NCBI GenBank assembly: GCA_022826685.1
Contig: JAJDUL010000068.1
Coordinates: 1-52,772 of the forward strand
Length of the DNA: 52,772 nucleotides
Source of the DNA: Gemmatimonadota bacterium
GTDB lineage: Bacteria; Gemmatimonadota; Gemmatimonadetes; Palauibacterales; Palauibacteraceae
Direction of reading: 5' to 3'
The notes under the pieces are model-generated. The model was not told the DNA's origin and ran no database searches. It saw nothing but the letters and a program-made list of their open reading frames with translations. This document shows positions 35,819-43,435 of this stretch, piece by piece (positions within the stretch are counted from its first letter, which is position 1; every line of letters begins with the position of its first letter). Position numbers and translations under genes: made by a program.

Positions 35819-37324
35819 TCAGTGCGGCTTGTCGCGCAAGCGCAGACGGGCCTTATGAGCGGCCATGTGGGTCTTGAGCATTTCTTCCCACTCTTCGTAC
35901 GTGATCTCGCCGGCCTCGACCTCCGTCTGCAGCCGGCGGGCCTCCATGGCCATCTCGGCGGTCAGCTCCTCCAGCCTGGGGGTCAACTCCTCGAAGCGCT
36001 CCATTGCGCTTTCAAGGTTCAGCCAGAGATCCCTGGGGACGTCCTTCTTCGTCATTTCGCCCGATCGCAGGCGCTCCTCGAACTTCTCGCGCGTGATTTC
36101 GAGCTCACGTTTGGCGTGCTCGAGGCGCTCGAGCGTTTTCCGGATGCGCACTTCGCCTTCCGGGCCAAGATCAAACGCCTGGAAGATTCCGTCTTCGTCC
36201 ACGTACCCGACGCCCACTTCCGGATCGACCGCCAATTCCCCCGAGTGGACCAGGTGGGCTCCATCTTCCTCCACGGATCTGACGTCGACTTTCACGCCGA
36301 GGCCGACCTCGGGACCGACTTTCGCGCCAACACCAACTTCGGGACCGGCCACTGTCTCTGGAACAACGGCGGCCTGTGAAAGCGAGGGGCGCTCCGGCTC
36401 GCCGGGGCTCTGCGGGACCGGTGTGTCGCAGGCCAAGGCGAACAGGCCCACCCCGGCCGCCGCGGTCAGGATGGAAGCCCGGATTCGGGGCTTCCTCGTC
36501 GCGGTCTTGATCATCATGAGTCTCCTTTCGATTGCCGAGTGGCCGCCGCGGATCAGGGCCGGCGCCGGATCCGGCGTCCGCCTGCACCCCGCGGCGACCG
36601 TCAGAAGAAGGCGTGCGTAGCTTCGCGCAGAGGTACCGCGGGCGAGGACGCGGCGGTCGCAGTCCCCTTCCACGGCCAGCCGGAGCCGCGCGAGCGACCA
36701 CCAGACGGCGGGATTCCACGGCGAGATGGAGGCGAGCAGCAGCCCCACCGCCAGGAGCGCCGGATCTCGCGCCCGCACGTGTTCCCGTTCGTGCAGCACG
36801 ACCATTTCGAGCTCCCTCTCGCCGAGACCGAAGGTCCACGACGGAAGGACGATGCGGGACCGGATCAACCCCACGACCGCGGGCCCGAATCCGTCCGAGC
36901 GGAGGACTTCCTCGCCGCAGACGTCCCGAGGCTCGCACCTCGCCCGCAGCCGCCGCAGCCGGAGGCAGAACAGAGCGAAGAGGACGAGGACGAGAATGGA
37001 ACCCAGAATCCAGAGGGCTCCGAGAGGGTCTTCCAACCCGATCCCGGCGAGAAGGCTCCCGCTCTGTTCGGGGAGCGGAGAGGCCGGCGTGCCGAGTTCG
37101 TACAGAGCGCGGACGGGAATAGCGAGCGGTCCGGGACCGTCCGCGGTGGCCGCGGCGGGAAGGAACCGGGGGAAGAACGGAGCCAGTCCCCCGACCCCGA
37201 GCGCGCCGATCCAGACCCACCGGGTCGGCCGTCCGAGGGCCCGCAGCCCCCGGTCGAGGAACCACGCGGACCCGCCGACGAGGAGGGCGACGATCAGTCC
37301 GTAGGTCATGATGGCCAGAGTCAT
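35819..37324 (-). CDS. M56 (BlaR1-like) membrane metallopeptidase with unusual C-terminal domain
   Basis: A 501-residue protein with several N-terminal membrane helices and a gluzincin site HEREH (His178, Glu179, His182; further acidic ligand Glu219 in AVEGDCD). These are the hallmarks of BlaR1/MecR1 sensors that act on BlaI. The usual penicillin-binding sensor domain is absent. Instead a last transmembrane helix (284-299) leads to a domain with three PEVG(V/L)G repeats (328, 338, 368) and a charged helical stretch (395-495) that looks like coiled coil. Its ATG overlaps the BlaI-like stop. It likely senses an envelope signal other than a beta-lactam. Confidence 0.88.
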   Translation of the reverse strand: MTLAIMTYGLIVALLVGGSAWFLDRGLRALGRPTRWVWIGALGVGGLAPFFPRFLPAAATADGPGPLAIPVRALYELGTPASPLPEQSGSLLAGIGLEDPLGALWILGSILVLVLFALFCLRLRRLRARCEPRDVCGEEVLRSDGFGPAVVGLIRSRIVLPSWTFGLGERELEMVVLHEREHVRARDPALLAVGLLLASISPWNPAVWWSLARLRLAVEGDCDRRVLARGTSARSYARLLLTVAAGCRRTPDPAPALIRGGHSAIERRLMMIKTATRKPRIRASILTAAAGVGLFALACDTPVPQSPGEPERPSLSQAAVVPETVAGPEVGVGAKVGPEVGLGVKVDVRSVEEDGAHLVHSGELAVDPEVGVGYVDEDGIFQAFDLGPEGEVRIRKTLERLEHAKRELEITREKFEERLRSGEMTKKDVPRDLWLNLESAMERFEELTPRLEELTAEMAMEARRLQTEVEAGEITYEEWEEMLKTHMAAHKARLRLRDKPH

Positions 37325-37695
37325 GGCTCGCTCTCCTCCAGCTCATCGAGAATCCGCCGCATGCGCTCCAGCTCTTCCGGCGAGACCTCCCGGCCCGAGA
37401 TGAGTTGCGCGAGGACGAGTTCCGCCGACCCGCCGAAGATCTTCTCCCGGATCCGGGCCAGGGCCGTCTCCCCCGCCGCCTCGGAGGCGACGAGCGGGAA
37501 GTAGCGATACGCGCGGCCCTCGGCCTCGTGACGGACGGCGCCCTTCTTCTCCAGGATCTGGAGGATCTTGAGGACCGTCGTATAGCCGACCTCATCGTCG
37601 AGCGCGTCCATGACCTCGCTCACGGAGCCGGACCCCCGGCGCCACAGGACGCTCATGATGTCCAGCTCACGGTCGCTGAATGTCGGATCCTTCAC
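37321..37695 (-). CDS. BlaI/MecI family transcriptional repressor
   Basis: A 124-residue winged-helix repressor: LTDREL-like start (FSDRELDIMSVLWRRGSG), then VSEVMDALDDEVGYTTVLKIL and the wing RYFPLV, with a C-terminal dimerisation helix region. It should repress its own operon with the M56 gene until the latter triggers its cleavage. Several GTG codons could start it (37719, 37704, 37695). GTG at 37695 is preferred because AGGGAGG (rc of 37704-37710) sits at the right distance. The 4-bp overlap with the M56 gene argues for balanced expression. Confidence 0.92.
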   Translation of the reverse strand: MKDPTFSDRELDIMSVLWRRGSGSVSEVMDALDDEVGYTTVLKILQILEKKGAVRHEAEGRAYRYFPLVASEAAGETALARIREKIFGGSAELVLAQLISGREVSPEELERMRRILDELEESEP

Positions 37696-37734
37696 GGCAG
37701 CCACCTCCCTCGTCGGCACCCTCGCCCGACGCTT

Positions 37735-37752
37735 GTACGAACATCTTCGTAC
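37735..37752. promoter_or_regulatory. Operator O1 for the BlaI-like repressor
   Basis: A perfect inverted repeat GTACGAA-CATC-TTCGTAC lies just downstream of the predicted -10 box, about where transcription would start. It shares its core ACGAA-N4-TTCGT with a second site 47 bp away. Binding here would block RNA polymerase. The repeat is seen directly; the repressor assignment is inferred from position. Confidence 0.8.
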
Positions 37753-37755
37753 GAA

Positions 37756-37784
37756 AGAATACGTGGCGGGGCCCGCCCTGTCAA
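37756..37784 (-). promoter_or_regulatory. Sigma70-type promoter of the BlaI/M56 operon
   Basis: On the minus strand a perfect -35 TTGACA (37779-37784) is followed after exactly 17 bp by TATTCT (37756-37761). It points at the BlaI-like gene, giving a leader of roughly 50 bases. The two operators flank and overlap it, the standard layout for repression. Confidence 0.82.
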
Positions 37785-37797
37785 CGAAGGTCTTCGT
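37784..37797. promoter_or_regulatory. Operator O2 for the BlaI-like repressor
   Basis: ACGAA-GGTC-TTCGT is a second inverted repeat with the same half-sites and same 4-bp spacer as O1. It overlaps the upstream edge of the -35 box. Centre-to-centre distance to O1 is 47 bp, which could allow two dimers to bind on either side of the promoter. Confidence 0.75.
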
Positions 37798-37849
37798 AAG
37801 AGGAAGACTCCGGGCACCGCTTCGGGTCCCGGGGCCAGTCCGGCCGGCG

Positions 37850-38755
37850 TCAGTCGTCCGGGTTGGTGAGCCAGGTTTCCCGCTCGAAGGCGGGATCTGG
37901 ATACGTGTAGAAGCCCTTCCCCGACTTCACGCCGAGTTCCCCCCGCGCGACCATCCGCTCGAGGAATTCCGGCGGCCGGTCGGAGGGGTCACGCGACGCC
38001 TCGTGGTAGACGTTCTCGATGTCGCGGATGACGTCGAGACCGACGGCGTCCATCAGACCGCACGGACCGATCGGCGTGCCCCAGTCGAGCATCCACGCCC
38101 GGTCGATCTCCTCCGCGCTCAGGTATCCGCCGGCGACCAGGTGCAGGGCTTCCTTCTTGATCGCACGCCAGATCCGGTTCGTGGGGTAACCCTGGATTTC
38201 GCGGCGCGCGACGATCGGTACGAGGCCGAGTTGGCGGAGAAATCGTCTCGCGGCCTCGGTCGTCTCGGGCGCGGTGTCGGGGTGCCCCATCACCTCGACC
38301 TTGAGGTGCTCCGGGGTGCCGAAGTTCATGTTCGTGAACCGGGCCGGGCGCCCCGTGGACTCCGCCAGCCACGAACCCGGGAGGGACGAGGTATTCGAAG
38401 CGATGAAGGCGCCGGGGGCCGCCGCCGCACCGATCCGGGCCAGGACGACGCGCTTGAGATCGAGATCTTCGGGCACCGTCTCGATGACCCAGTCGGCGTC
38501 CCGCACGCACGCCTCAAGTTCATCGTGCGCCTCCACCAGCGAGGATGCCTCCGCGAGCGCGGGGCCTGAGCGTTCCGCATGGATTTCAAGCAGGAGATGC
38601 ACGGCCGGGAGCGCCTCGGCGAGCGCCGCGCCGGAGACATCATGGAGTCTCGCGCGCACCCCCCGCGCTGCGCAGGCGTAGGCAATCCGCCGCCCCATCG
38701 TGCCCGCGCCGACGATGGCCACGGTCCGTACCGTCCCCTCCGCTTTGGACATCAC
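37850..38755 (-). CDS. 3-hydroxyacyl-CoA dehydrogenase family protein, non-canonical active site
   Basis: A 301-residue NAD-dependent dehydrogenase with Rossmann motif AIVGAGTMGRR (residues 13-23), the NTSSLP turn and the C-terminal helical domain (YPTNRIWRAIKKEA, LDWGTPIGPCGLMDAVGLD). Classical members have a catalytic His in a GxHFFNP motif. The aligned stretch here is TNMNFGTPEH, with Asn144 in place of that His. The substrate is thus likely not an ordinary acyl-CoA; carnitine- or gulonate-type hydroxy acids are alternatives. It is divergent from the BKACE gene, often found beside such dehydrogenases. Start ATG at 38755, or the next ATG at 38752. Confidence 0.86.
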   Translation of the reverse strand: MMSKAEGTVRTVAIVGAGTMGRRIAYACAARGVRARLHDVSGAALAEALPAVHLLLEIHAERSGPALAEASSLVEAHDELEACVRDADWVIETVPEDLDLKRVVLARIGAAAAPGAFIASNTSSLPGSWLAESTGRPARFTNMNFGTPEHLKVEVMGHPDTAPETTEAARRFLRQLGLVPIVARREIQGYPTNRIWRAIKKEALHLVAGGYLSAEEIDRAWMLDWGTPIGPCGLMDAVGLDVIRDIENVYHEASRDPSDRPPEFLERMVARGELGVKSGKGFYTYPDPAFERETWLTNPDD

Positions 38756-38876
38756 ATCCCCCGGCTCTCATGAATCGCTCTTGTGAATCGGTCTCGCGCG
38801 ACCAAGGCTCACGGGACGATCATGGCCCTCCGACGAGGCGACAGCCAGCGGTTCACCCCCGGAACCCGGCGCACCG

Positions 38877-38898
38877 GATCCAGAGGAGATCCAGAGGA
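38877..38898 (+). repeat. Tandem 11-bp duplication carrying two Shine-Dalgarno sites
   Basis: GATCCAGAGGA occurs twice head to tail (38877-38887 and 38888-38898). Each copy contains AGAGGA; only the second is at a proper distance (5 bases) from the GTG start at 38904. The duplication may fine-tune ribosome loading or be a recent slippage event. Confidence 0.75.
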
Positions 38899-38903
38899 AT
38901 CGA

Positions 38904-39875
38904 GTGAGCGAAACGACGAGTGAAACGTGGAACTACGGCGATCCCTATGCCTACATGGAGCGGGTCGCCGGCGGGATGCCCCCCGTGATCATCTGCCTCG
39001 CTTCGAACGGCGGCATCCAGGGCAAGGAGTACAACGACGCTCTCCCCGAGACGGCGGAGGAGATCGCCGACTCCGTGGGAGAGGCGTACGACGCCGGCGC
39101 GTCCATGGTGCATATCCACGCGCGAAACCCGGAGACGCTGTGGAAGGGCGCGACGACGGCGCAGATATGGCGGGACGCGAACCGGCGCCTGCGCGAGCGC
39201 TGCCCCGAGATCATCATCAACAACACGACGGGCGGCGACCTGTGGATGGACAACGAGCAGCGCCTGGCCTGCCTCGACGCGAACCCCGAAGTCGCCTCGC
39301 TGAACCTCGCCCCGGACATGGGAAAGTTCAGACTCAAGCCGCGCGGAGAGGAGTTCACGCACCCGAGACCCGTTATCGAGTACGACGACTGCGTCCCCTT
39401 CTCCTACCGACAGATCGCGCACTTCGCGGCGGAGATGAAGGCGCGCGGGATCAAGCCGGAACTCGAGACCTACCATCCCGGCTGCGGGTGGGTGATCCGG
39501 GACCTGATCGCGCAGGATCTCATCGAACCGCCGTACTGGGTGCAGACGGTGATGGGCTACCAGACGTCCAGTTGGCCCACGGTGGACAACGTCGTGAACA
39601 TGGTGCGCGAGTTTCCCGAGGGCTCCGTGTGGCTCTGCTCCGGCATCGGGCCGCACCAACTGCCGATGACGACGCTCGCCACGCTCATGGGCGGGCACGT
39701 CCGTGTAGGGCTCGAGGACAACATCTACTATCGCCGCGGGGAGAAGGTGCGCAGCAACCGACAGCTCGTGGAGCGCGCCGTGCGGATCGCGCACGAGCTG
39801 AACCGCGAGGTCGCGACGCCCGCCCAGGCGCGCGAGATGCTCGGCCTCTCGCCAACCCCGTCGCAGTACAGTTGA
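38904..39875 (+). CDS. BKACE-type beta-keto acid cleavage enzyme (DUF849)
   Basis: A 323-residue TIM-barrel zinc enzyme of the 3-keto-5-aminohexanoate-cleavage family. The zinc-binding HIHAR is at residues 70-74, with His70 and His72 as ligands, and GLEDNIYYRRGE holds the conserved acidic end of the barrel. Family members condense a beta-keto acid with acetyl-CoA to give acetoacetate plus a new CoA ester, including dehydrocarnitine. The start is GTG at 38904, backed by AGAGGA. It lies between the odd dehydrogenase and an APC permease, so an uptake-oxidise-cleave route is plausible but not proven. Confidence 0.92.
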   Translation: MSETTSETWNYGDPYAYMERVAGGMPPVIICLASNGGIQGKEYNDALPETAEEIADSVGEAYDAGASMVHIHARNPETLWKGATTAQIWRDANRRLRERCPEIIINNTTGGDLWMDNEQRLACLDANPEVASLNLAPDMGKFRLKPRGEEFTHPRPVIEYDDCVPFSYRQIAHFAAEMKARGIKPELETYHPGCGWVIRDLIAQDLIEPPYWVQTVMGYQTSSWPTVDNVVNMVREFPEGSVWLCSGIGPHQLPMTTLATLMGGHVRVGLEDNIYYRRGEKVRSNRQLVERAVRIAHELNREVATPAQAREMLGLSPTPSQYS

Positions 39876-39879
39876 GACG

Positions 39880-41367
39880 ATGACCGAGCCCGGAATCGAG
39901 CCGGCGACCCCGGACTCCGGGGGCGAGCGGGAGGTCCTCGGGAGGGGCATCCGGCTCCGGTCCCTCTTCTCGCTCGCCTTCGGCACGATCATCGGGGTGG
40001 GCTGGATCACGGTCATGGGGGCGTGGCTGAGCGGTGCCGGCGTGATGGGGGCGATCATCGCGTTCGTGATCGGCGGTTTCGGCATGCTCGCCATCGGCCT
40101 GTGCTACGCCGAGATGGCGGCCGCGTATCCGGTCACCGGGGGCGAGGTCGCGTACGTGTTCGAGGCGTGGGGCGCGCGCTGGAGCTTCGCCTGCGCGTGG
40201 TTCCTCGGCTTCATCTACATCTTCACGACCTCCTTCGAGGCGATCTCCGTCGAGTGGGTCGTCTCCGCCCTCGTCCCGGGGTTCGGCGGTCCGGTGATCT
40301 ATACCCTGCTGGGGCAGGAGGTGAGGCTGTGGAGCCTCGCGCTCGGTCTCGCCGTGATGGTCGTGATCGCGGTCATCAACTACCGGGGCGGGAAGACGGC
40401 CGCCTGGTTCCAGGATCTGATGACGGGCGGGCTCGTCCTCCTCACGCTGATCTTCGTCGTCGCGGGGGTGGCGGGAGGGAGCACCTCGAATCTCGAGCCC
40501 ATGTTCACGGGGACGACCCCGGGCGCCGCTCTGGCGGGGGTGGCCGTCGTACTCGCGACCGCCGGCTTCTGGTACGCGGGGTTCGACACGATCCCGCAGG
40601 CGATGGAGGAGGTGGAGTCGGGCACCCGGCTGCGGCTCCTTCCCCGCGTGATCGGCGCCTCGATCATCTTCGCGCTGCTCTTCTACTGCCTTGTCATCCT
40701 GGCGACGGCGATGAGTCTTCCGCGCCCGCAACTGCTCCAATCGGAACTCCCTGCCGCGGCAGCCATCGAGGCGGCCTTCGCGTCTCCGATCCTCGGACGC
40801 ATCGTCCTCTTCGCAGGGTTGTGCGGACTCATCACGACGTGGAACGCGCTCTTCTTCGCGGCCACGCGGATCGTGTTCGCGATGGCGCGGGCCCATATGA
40901 TCCCGCACCGCCTCGCCGCGGTGCATGAGCGGTACGGGTCGCCGTCCGCTGCCGTGATCTTCGTCGCGGTCATGGGGGCCGTGGGTGCGCTGTTCGGGCG
41001 GAACGCGATCCTGGTGATCGTCGGCGCCGCCTCGATCTCGGCGGGAATCGTCTTTCTCGTCGTCGTGCTCGGCGTCCTGCGGCTGCGGAGGACACGACCG
41101 GACCACCCGCGCCCCTACACCGTGCCCGGAGGCCGGGGATTCCTGTACCTGAGCGCCCTGCTCGCGCTGCTCCTGGCCGGAGTCGCCGCGTGGGAGCCCT
41201 TCCGCGCCGCCGGGGGACGTATCCCCGCCGAGTGGATGGTGCTCGGGGCGTGGTCAGCGCTGGGCTTCGTCTTCTACCGCGCCGCAGCCCCCCTGCGCAA
41301 AACCGTGAGTGAGGAGAGATTGCGCTGGCTTATTCTGAGCGAACGGGAGCCGGAGAACGAACCATGA
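39880..41367 (+). CDS. APC family amino acid permease
   Basis: A 495-residue inner-membrane transporter with about twelve helices. The first helix has the family's unwound motif (AFGTIIGVGWITVMG), and the sixth-helix region reads WYAGFDTIPQAMEEVE, the common APC loop. The tail after the last helix is cytoplasmic and charged. It starts four bases after the BKACE stop and overlaps the aminotransferase start by ATGA, so all three belong to one operon. Substrate is likely an amino acid or a betaine-like compound. Confidence 0.93.
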   Translation: MTEPGIEPATPDSGGEREVLGRGIRLRSLFSLAFGTIIGVGWITVMGAWLSGAGVMGAIIAFVIGGFGMLAIGLCYAEMAAAYPVTGGEVAYVFEAWGARWSFACAWFLGFIYIFTTSFEAISVEWVVSALVPGFGGPVIYTLLGQEVRLWSLALGLAVMVVIAVINYRGGKTAAWFQDLMTGGLVLLTLIFVVAGVAGGSTSNLEPMFTGTTPGAALAGVAVVLATAGFWYAGFDTIPQAMEEVESGTRLRLLPRVIGASIIFALLFYCLVILATAMSLPRPQLLQSELPAAAAIEAAFASPILGRIVLFAGLCGLITTWNALFFAATRIVFAMARAHMIPHRLAAVHERYGSPSAAVIFVAVMGAVGALFGRNAILVIVGAASISAGIVFLVVVLGVLRLRRTRPDHPRPYTVPGGRGFLYLSALLALLLAGVAAWEPFRAAGGRIPAEWMVLGAWSALGFVFYRAAAPLRKTVSEERLRWLILSEREPENEP

Positions 41368-42683
41368 ACACGAGCCGACGCAGCTTCCTCCGCCGGTCCG
41401 CCGGCGCGCTGGCGCTGGCTCCGATCGTGCCCGTGGGGCGGCTCGCCCTGCGCGGGGGGCGGGACGGCGCGCTCCCCGACTCCGCCGATCACTCGTCCAT
41501 CGGCGCGGGCGGTCCGCAGGAGGCTTGGGTGGCGCGGGCGCGCGCCGAGATCCCCGCTTCGACGGAGAGCCTGTACTTCCAGACGGGCGGCATCGGCCCC
41601 GCGCCGAACGCCGTCATCGATCATGTGAGTGAACGGCTCGACTTTCAGAACAGGAGCCCGGCCGAGCCCCGCATCTCGGAGGAGATGGCCCGGATCGAGC
41701 CCGACCTGAGGGCACAGCTCGGGCGTGTATTCGGGGCCGAGCCCGAGGAGGTCGCGCTGACGCACAGCACCTCCGAGGGCATCGCCATCGCCGCCTGGGG
41801 CCTGAACTGGGCGCAGGGCGACGAGGTCGTGATCTCCAACCAGGAACACCCCGCCAACGTCGTCCCGTGGTACGTCCTCCGGGACCGCTGCGGGCTCGCG
41901 ATCCGCGAGATCGACCTCGGCACGGGTACCGATCTCATCGACGAGGTCCGCGGCCAACTCACGGACCGCACGCGCATGGTCAGCATCAGCCACGTGTCGC
42001 GCAACAACGGACGGACGTTGCGAGCCGACGAGTCAGCGGAACTCGGCACGCTCCTGCGCTCCCGCGGCGTGGCCTATCACCTCGACGGCGCGCAGGGCCC
42101 CGGCTGCGTCGTCACGGACTTCCGCGCCCTCGGCTGCGACGCCTATTCGACCTGCGGGCACAAGTGGCTCCTCGGCCCCAAGGGCACGGGCGCGCTCTTC
42201 GTCCGCCGGGAGATGCTCGACAATGTGCAACTCAGCTGGGCCGGCTCGCACAGCCACGCGACGATGGACTACGAGGGCGCGTACACGCTGCTCCCGAGTG
42301 CCGCCCGCTACGAATTCGGCACCCGCGCCCTGGCCGATTTCGCCGGCTTCGCCCGCGCCGTGGACTGGATGGAGGACATCGGCCTGGAGAAGGTCGAGGA
42401 GCGGATCCAGTCGCTCGTCGACCACGCGATCGAGGTCGTCGACCGCACGGACGGGCTGGGCGTGTCATCCCCCCGGGCCCGCCCGGACCGCTCAGGCGTG
42501 TTCGTGGTTCAGCTCCCGGAGGGGTGCGACGCCACGCAACTCTACAACGATCTGCGCGAAGACGAGGGCATCCTCGGCTCGCCCGTCCGCGAGGAGCGCG
42601 ACTTCCGGCTATCGATCCACTTCTTCAACACCCGCGACGAGATCGACACCGCGATCGCGGCGATCGCCATGCGCTGCGCGTAA
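41364..42683 (+). CDS. Tat-exported class V aminotransferase (isopenicillin N epimerase-like)
   Basis: A 439-residue PLP enzyme with a twin-arginine signal (SRRSFLRR, residues 4-11), which would bring a folded cofactor-loaded enzyme to the periplasm. The catalytic lysine is Lys267 in TCGHKWLLGPKG; HSTSEGIAIA and HVSRNNG contribute to cofactor binding. It falls in the group annotated as cysteine desulfurase-like or isopenicillin N epimerase-like. Class V aminotransferases are usually cytoplasmic, so export is notable. Its start overlaps the permease stop by four bases. Confidence 0.93.
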   Translation: MNTSRRSFLRRSAGALALAPIVPVGRLALRGGRDGALPDSADHSSIGAGGPQEAWVARARAEIPASTESLYFQTGGIGPAPNAVIDHVSERLDFQNRSPAEPRISEEMARIEPDLRAQLGRVFGAEPEEVALTHSTSEGIAIAAWGLNWAQGDEVVISNQEHPANVVPWYVLRDRCGLAIREIDLGTGTDLIDEVRGQLTDRTRMVSISHVSRNNGRTLRADESAELGTLLRSRGVAYHLDGAQGPGCVVTDFRALGCDAYSTCGHKWLLGPKGTGALFVRREMLDNVQLSWAGSHSHATMDYEGAYTLLPSAARYEFGTRALADFAGFARAVDWMEDIGLEKVEERIQSLVDHAIEVVDRTDGLGVSSPRARPDRSGVFVVQLPEGCDATQLYNDLREDEGILGSPVREERDFRLSIHFFNTRDEIDTAIAAIAMRCA

Positions 42684-42704
42684 AGCCCTTCAAGGCGATG
42701 TCGG

Positions 42705-43082
42705 TCAAGCCCGCAGCGTGGGCACATCGTAGAGGGAAATGCGCGCGTCGCGCGTGATCAGGACCAACCCCTCAACCCGCGCCTGGGCGACGAGCATTCT
42801 GTCGAACGGGTCGCGGTGGTGCGCCGGAAGCGTCGCTGCACGCTCCGCGTGTTCGAACGTCAGCGGCAGGTGCTGGAACTGCTTTTCCTCGACCACGGCC
42901 GTCAGGTTATTCGGCGCCACAAGGCGACCCTTGGCCTTCTTGACGCCGATTTCCCAGCCTGAGACGGCGCTTACGAAGACCTCGTTGCTCGGGTCCGCGA
43001 TGGCCTCGCGAGCCGGCTTGGCGATCTGATCCCAGTCGGATACCCACCAGAGGAACGTGTGAGTGTCGAGAAGCAGCCGCAT
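42705..43082 (-). CDS. vapC: PIN-domain toxin, VapC type
   Basis: A 125-residue PIN-domain ribonuclease toxin. The acidic residues expected at the metal site are present: Asp6 (LLLDTHTFLWW), Glu44 (SGWEIGVK), Asp91/Asp94 (DPFDRML) and Asp112 (TRDARI). It would cleave tRNA or rRNA when freed from its antitoxin. The gene starts 2 bp after the antitoxin stop, giving the usual antitoxin-first operon. It is convergent with the aminotransferase gene across only 21 bp. Confidence 0.94.
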   Translation of the reverse strand: MRLLLDTHTFLWWVSDWDQIAKPAREAIADPSNEVFVSAVSGWEIGVKKAKGRLVAPNNLTAVVEEKQFQHLPLTFEHAERAATLPAHHRDPFDRMLVAQARVEGLVLITRDARISLYDVPTLRA

Positions 43083-43084
43083 CG

Positions 43085-43336
43085 TCAGTCAGCGTTCGGG
43101 AAAATCCTGGAATCCTCGAACGCCGCGATAATCTCATCGTCCTCGTCGTCGAAGTCGCGACCGATGACGATCTGCCCCTCGAGGCCTCCCGGCTGCCGGC
43201 GTTCGACGGTCTCACGGTAGGGGGTGAGGCGGACCCAGGGTCGCCCCGAGTTGCAGATCACCACGTCCTCCCCCTCCCGGGCCAGTCTCGCCAAGCGAGA
43301 CAGCTGCGACTTCGCTTCATGCATGTTGACCTTCAT
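43085..43336 (-). CDS. vapB: Phd/YefM-type antitoxin
   Basis: An 83-residue antitoxin with the Phd/YefM N-terminal fold (MHEAKSQLSRLARLAREGEDVVI, broken after the first helix) and IVICNSGRPWVRL-like beta strand. An acidic C-terminal tail (DFDDEDDEIIAAFED) would wrap the toxin. It is the first gene of the pair and is expected to autoregulate through the palindrome upstream. Start at 43336. Confidence 0.92.
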   Translation of the reverse strand: MKVNMHEAKSQLSRLARLAREGEDVVICNSGRPWVRLTPYRETVERRQPGGLEGQIVIGRDFDDEDDEIIAAFEDSRIFPNAD

Positions 43337-43353
43337 CGGATCGCCCTTTCCGT

Positions 43354-43368
43354 CTTAGCTAAGCTAAG
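43354..43368. promoter_or_regulatory. Palindromic operator of the toxin-antitoxin pair
   Basis: CTTAGC-TAA-GCTAAG is a perfect inverted repeat with a 3-bp spacer lying 18 bp before the antitoxin start. It touches the downstream edge of the predicted -10 box, so a bound antitoxin dimer would block the promoter. A further TAGCTA lies just upstream at 43371-43376. Confidence 0.72.
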
Positions 43369-43395
43369 TCTAGCTATGTCGCATCGGAACGGCAA
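43367..43395 (-). promoter_or_regulatory. Predicted promoter of vapBC
   Basis: On the minus strand TTGCCG (43390-43395) and TAGACT (43367-43372) are 17 bp apart, a reasonable sigma70 promoter pointing at the antitoxin gene. The boxes are each imperfect, so this is a prediction supported by the operator that overlaps it. Confidence 0.6.
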
Positions 43396-43435
43396 CCATT
43401 TCCGACCAAAGCCTGGACCGGCGGGACGACCTGTC

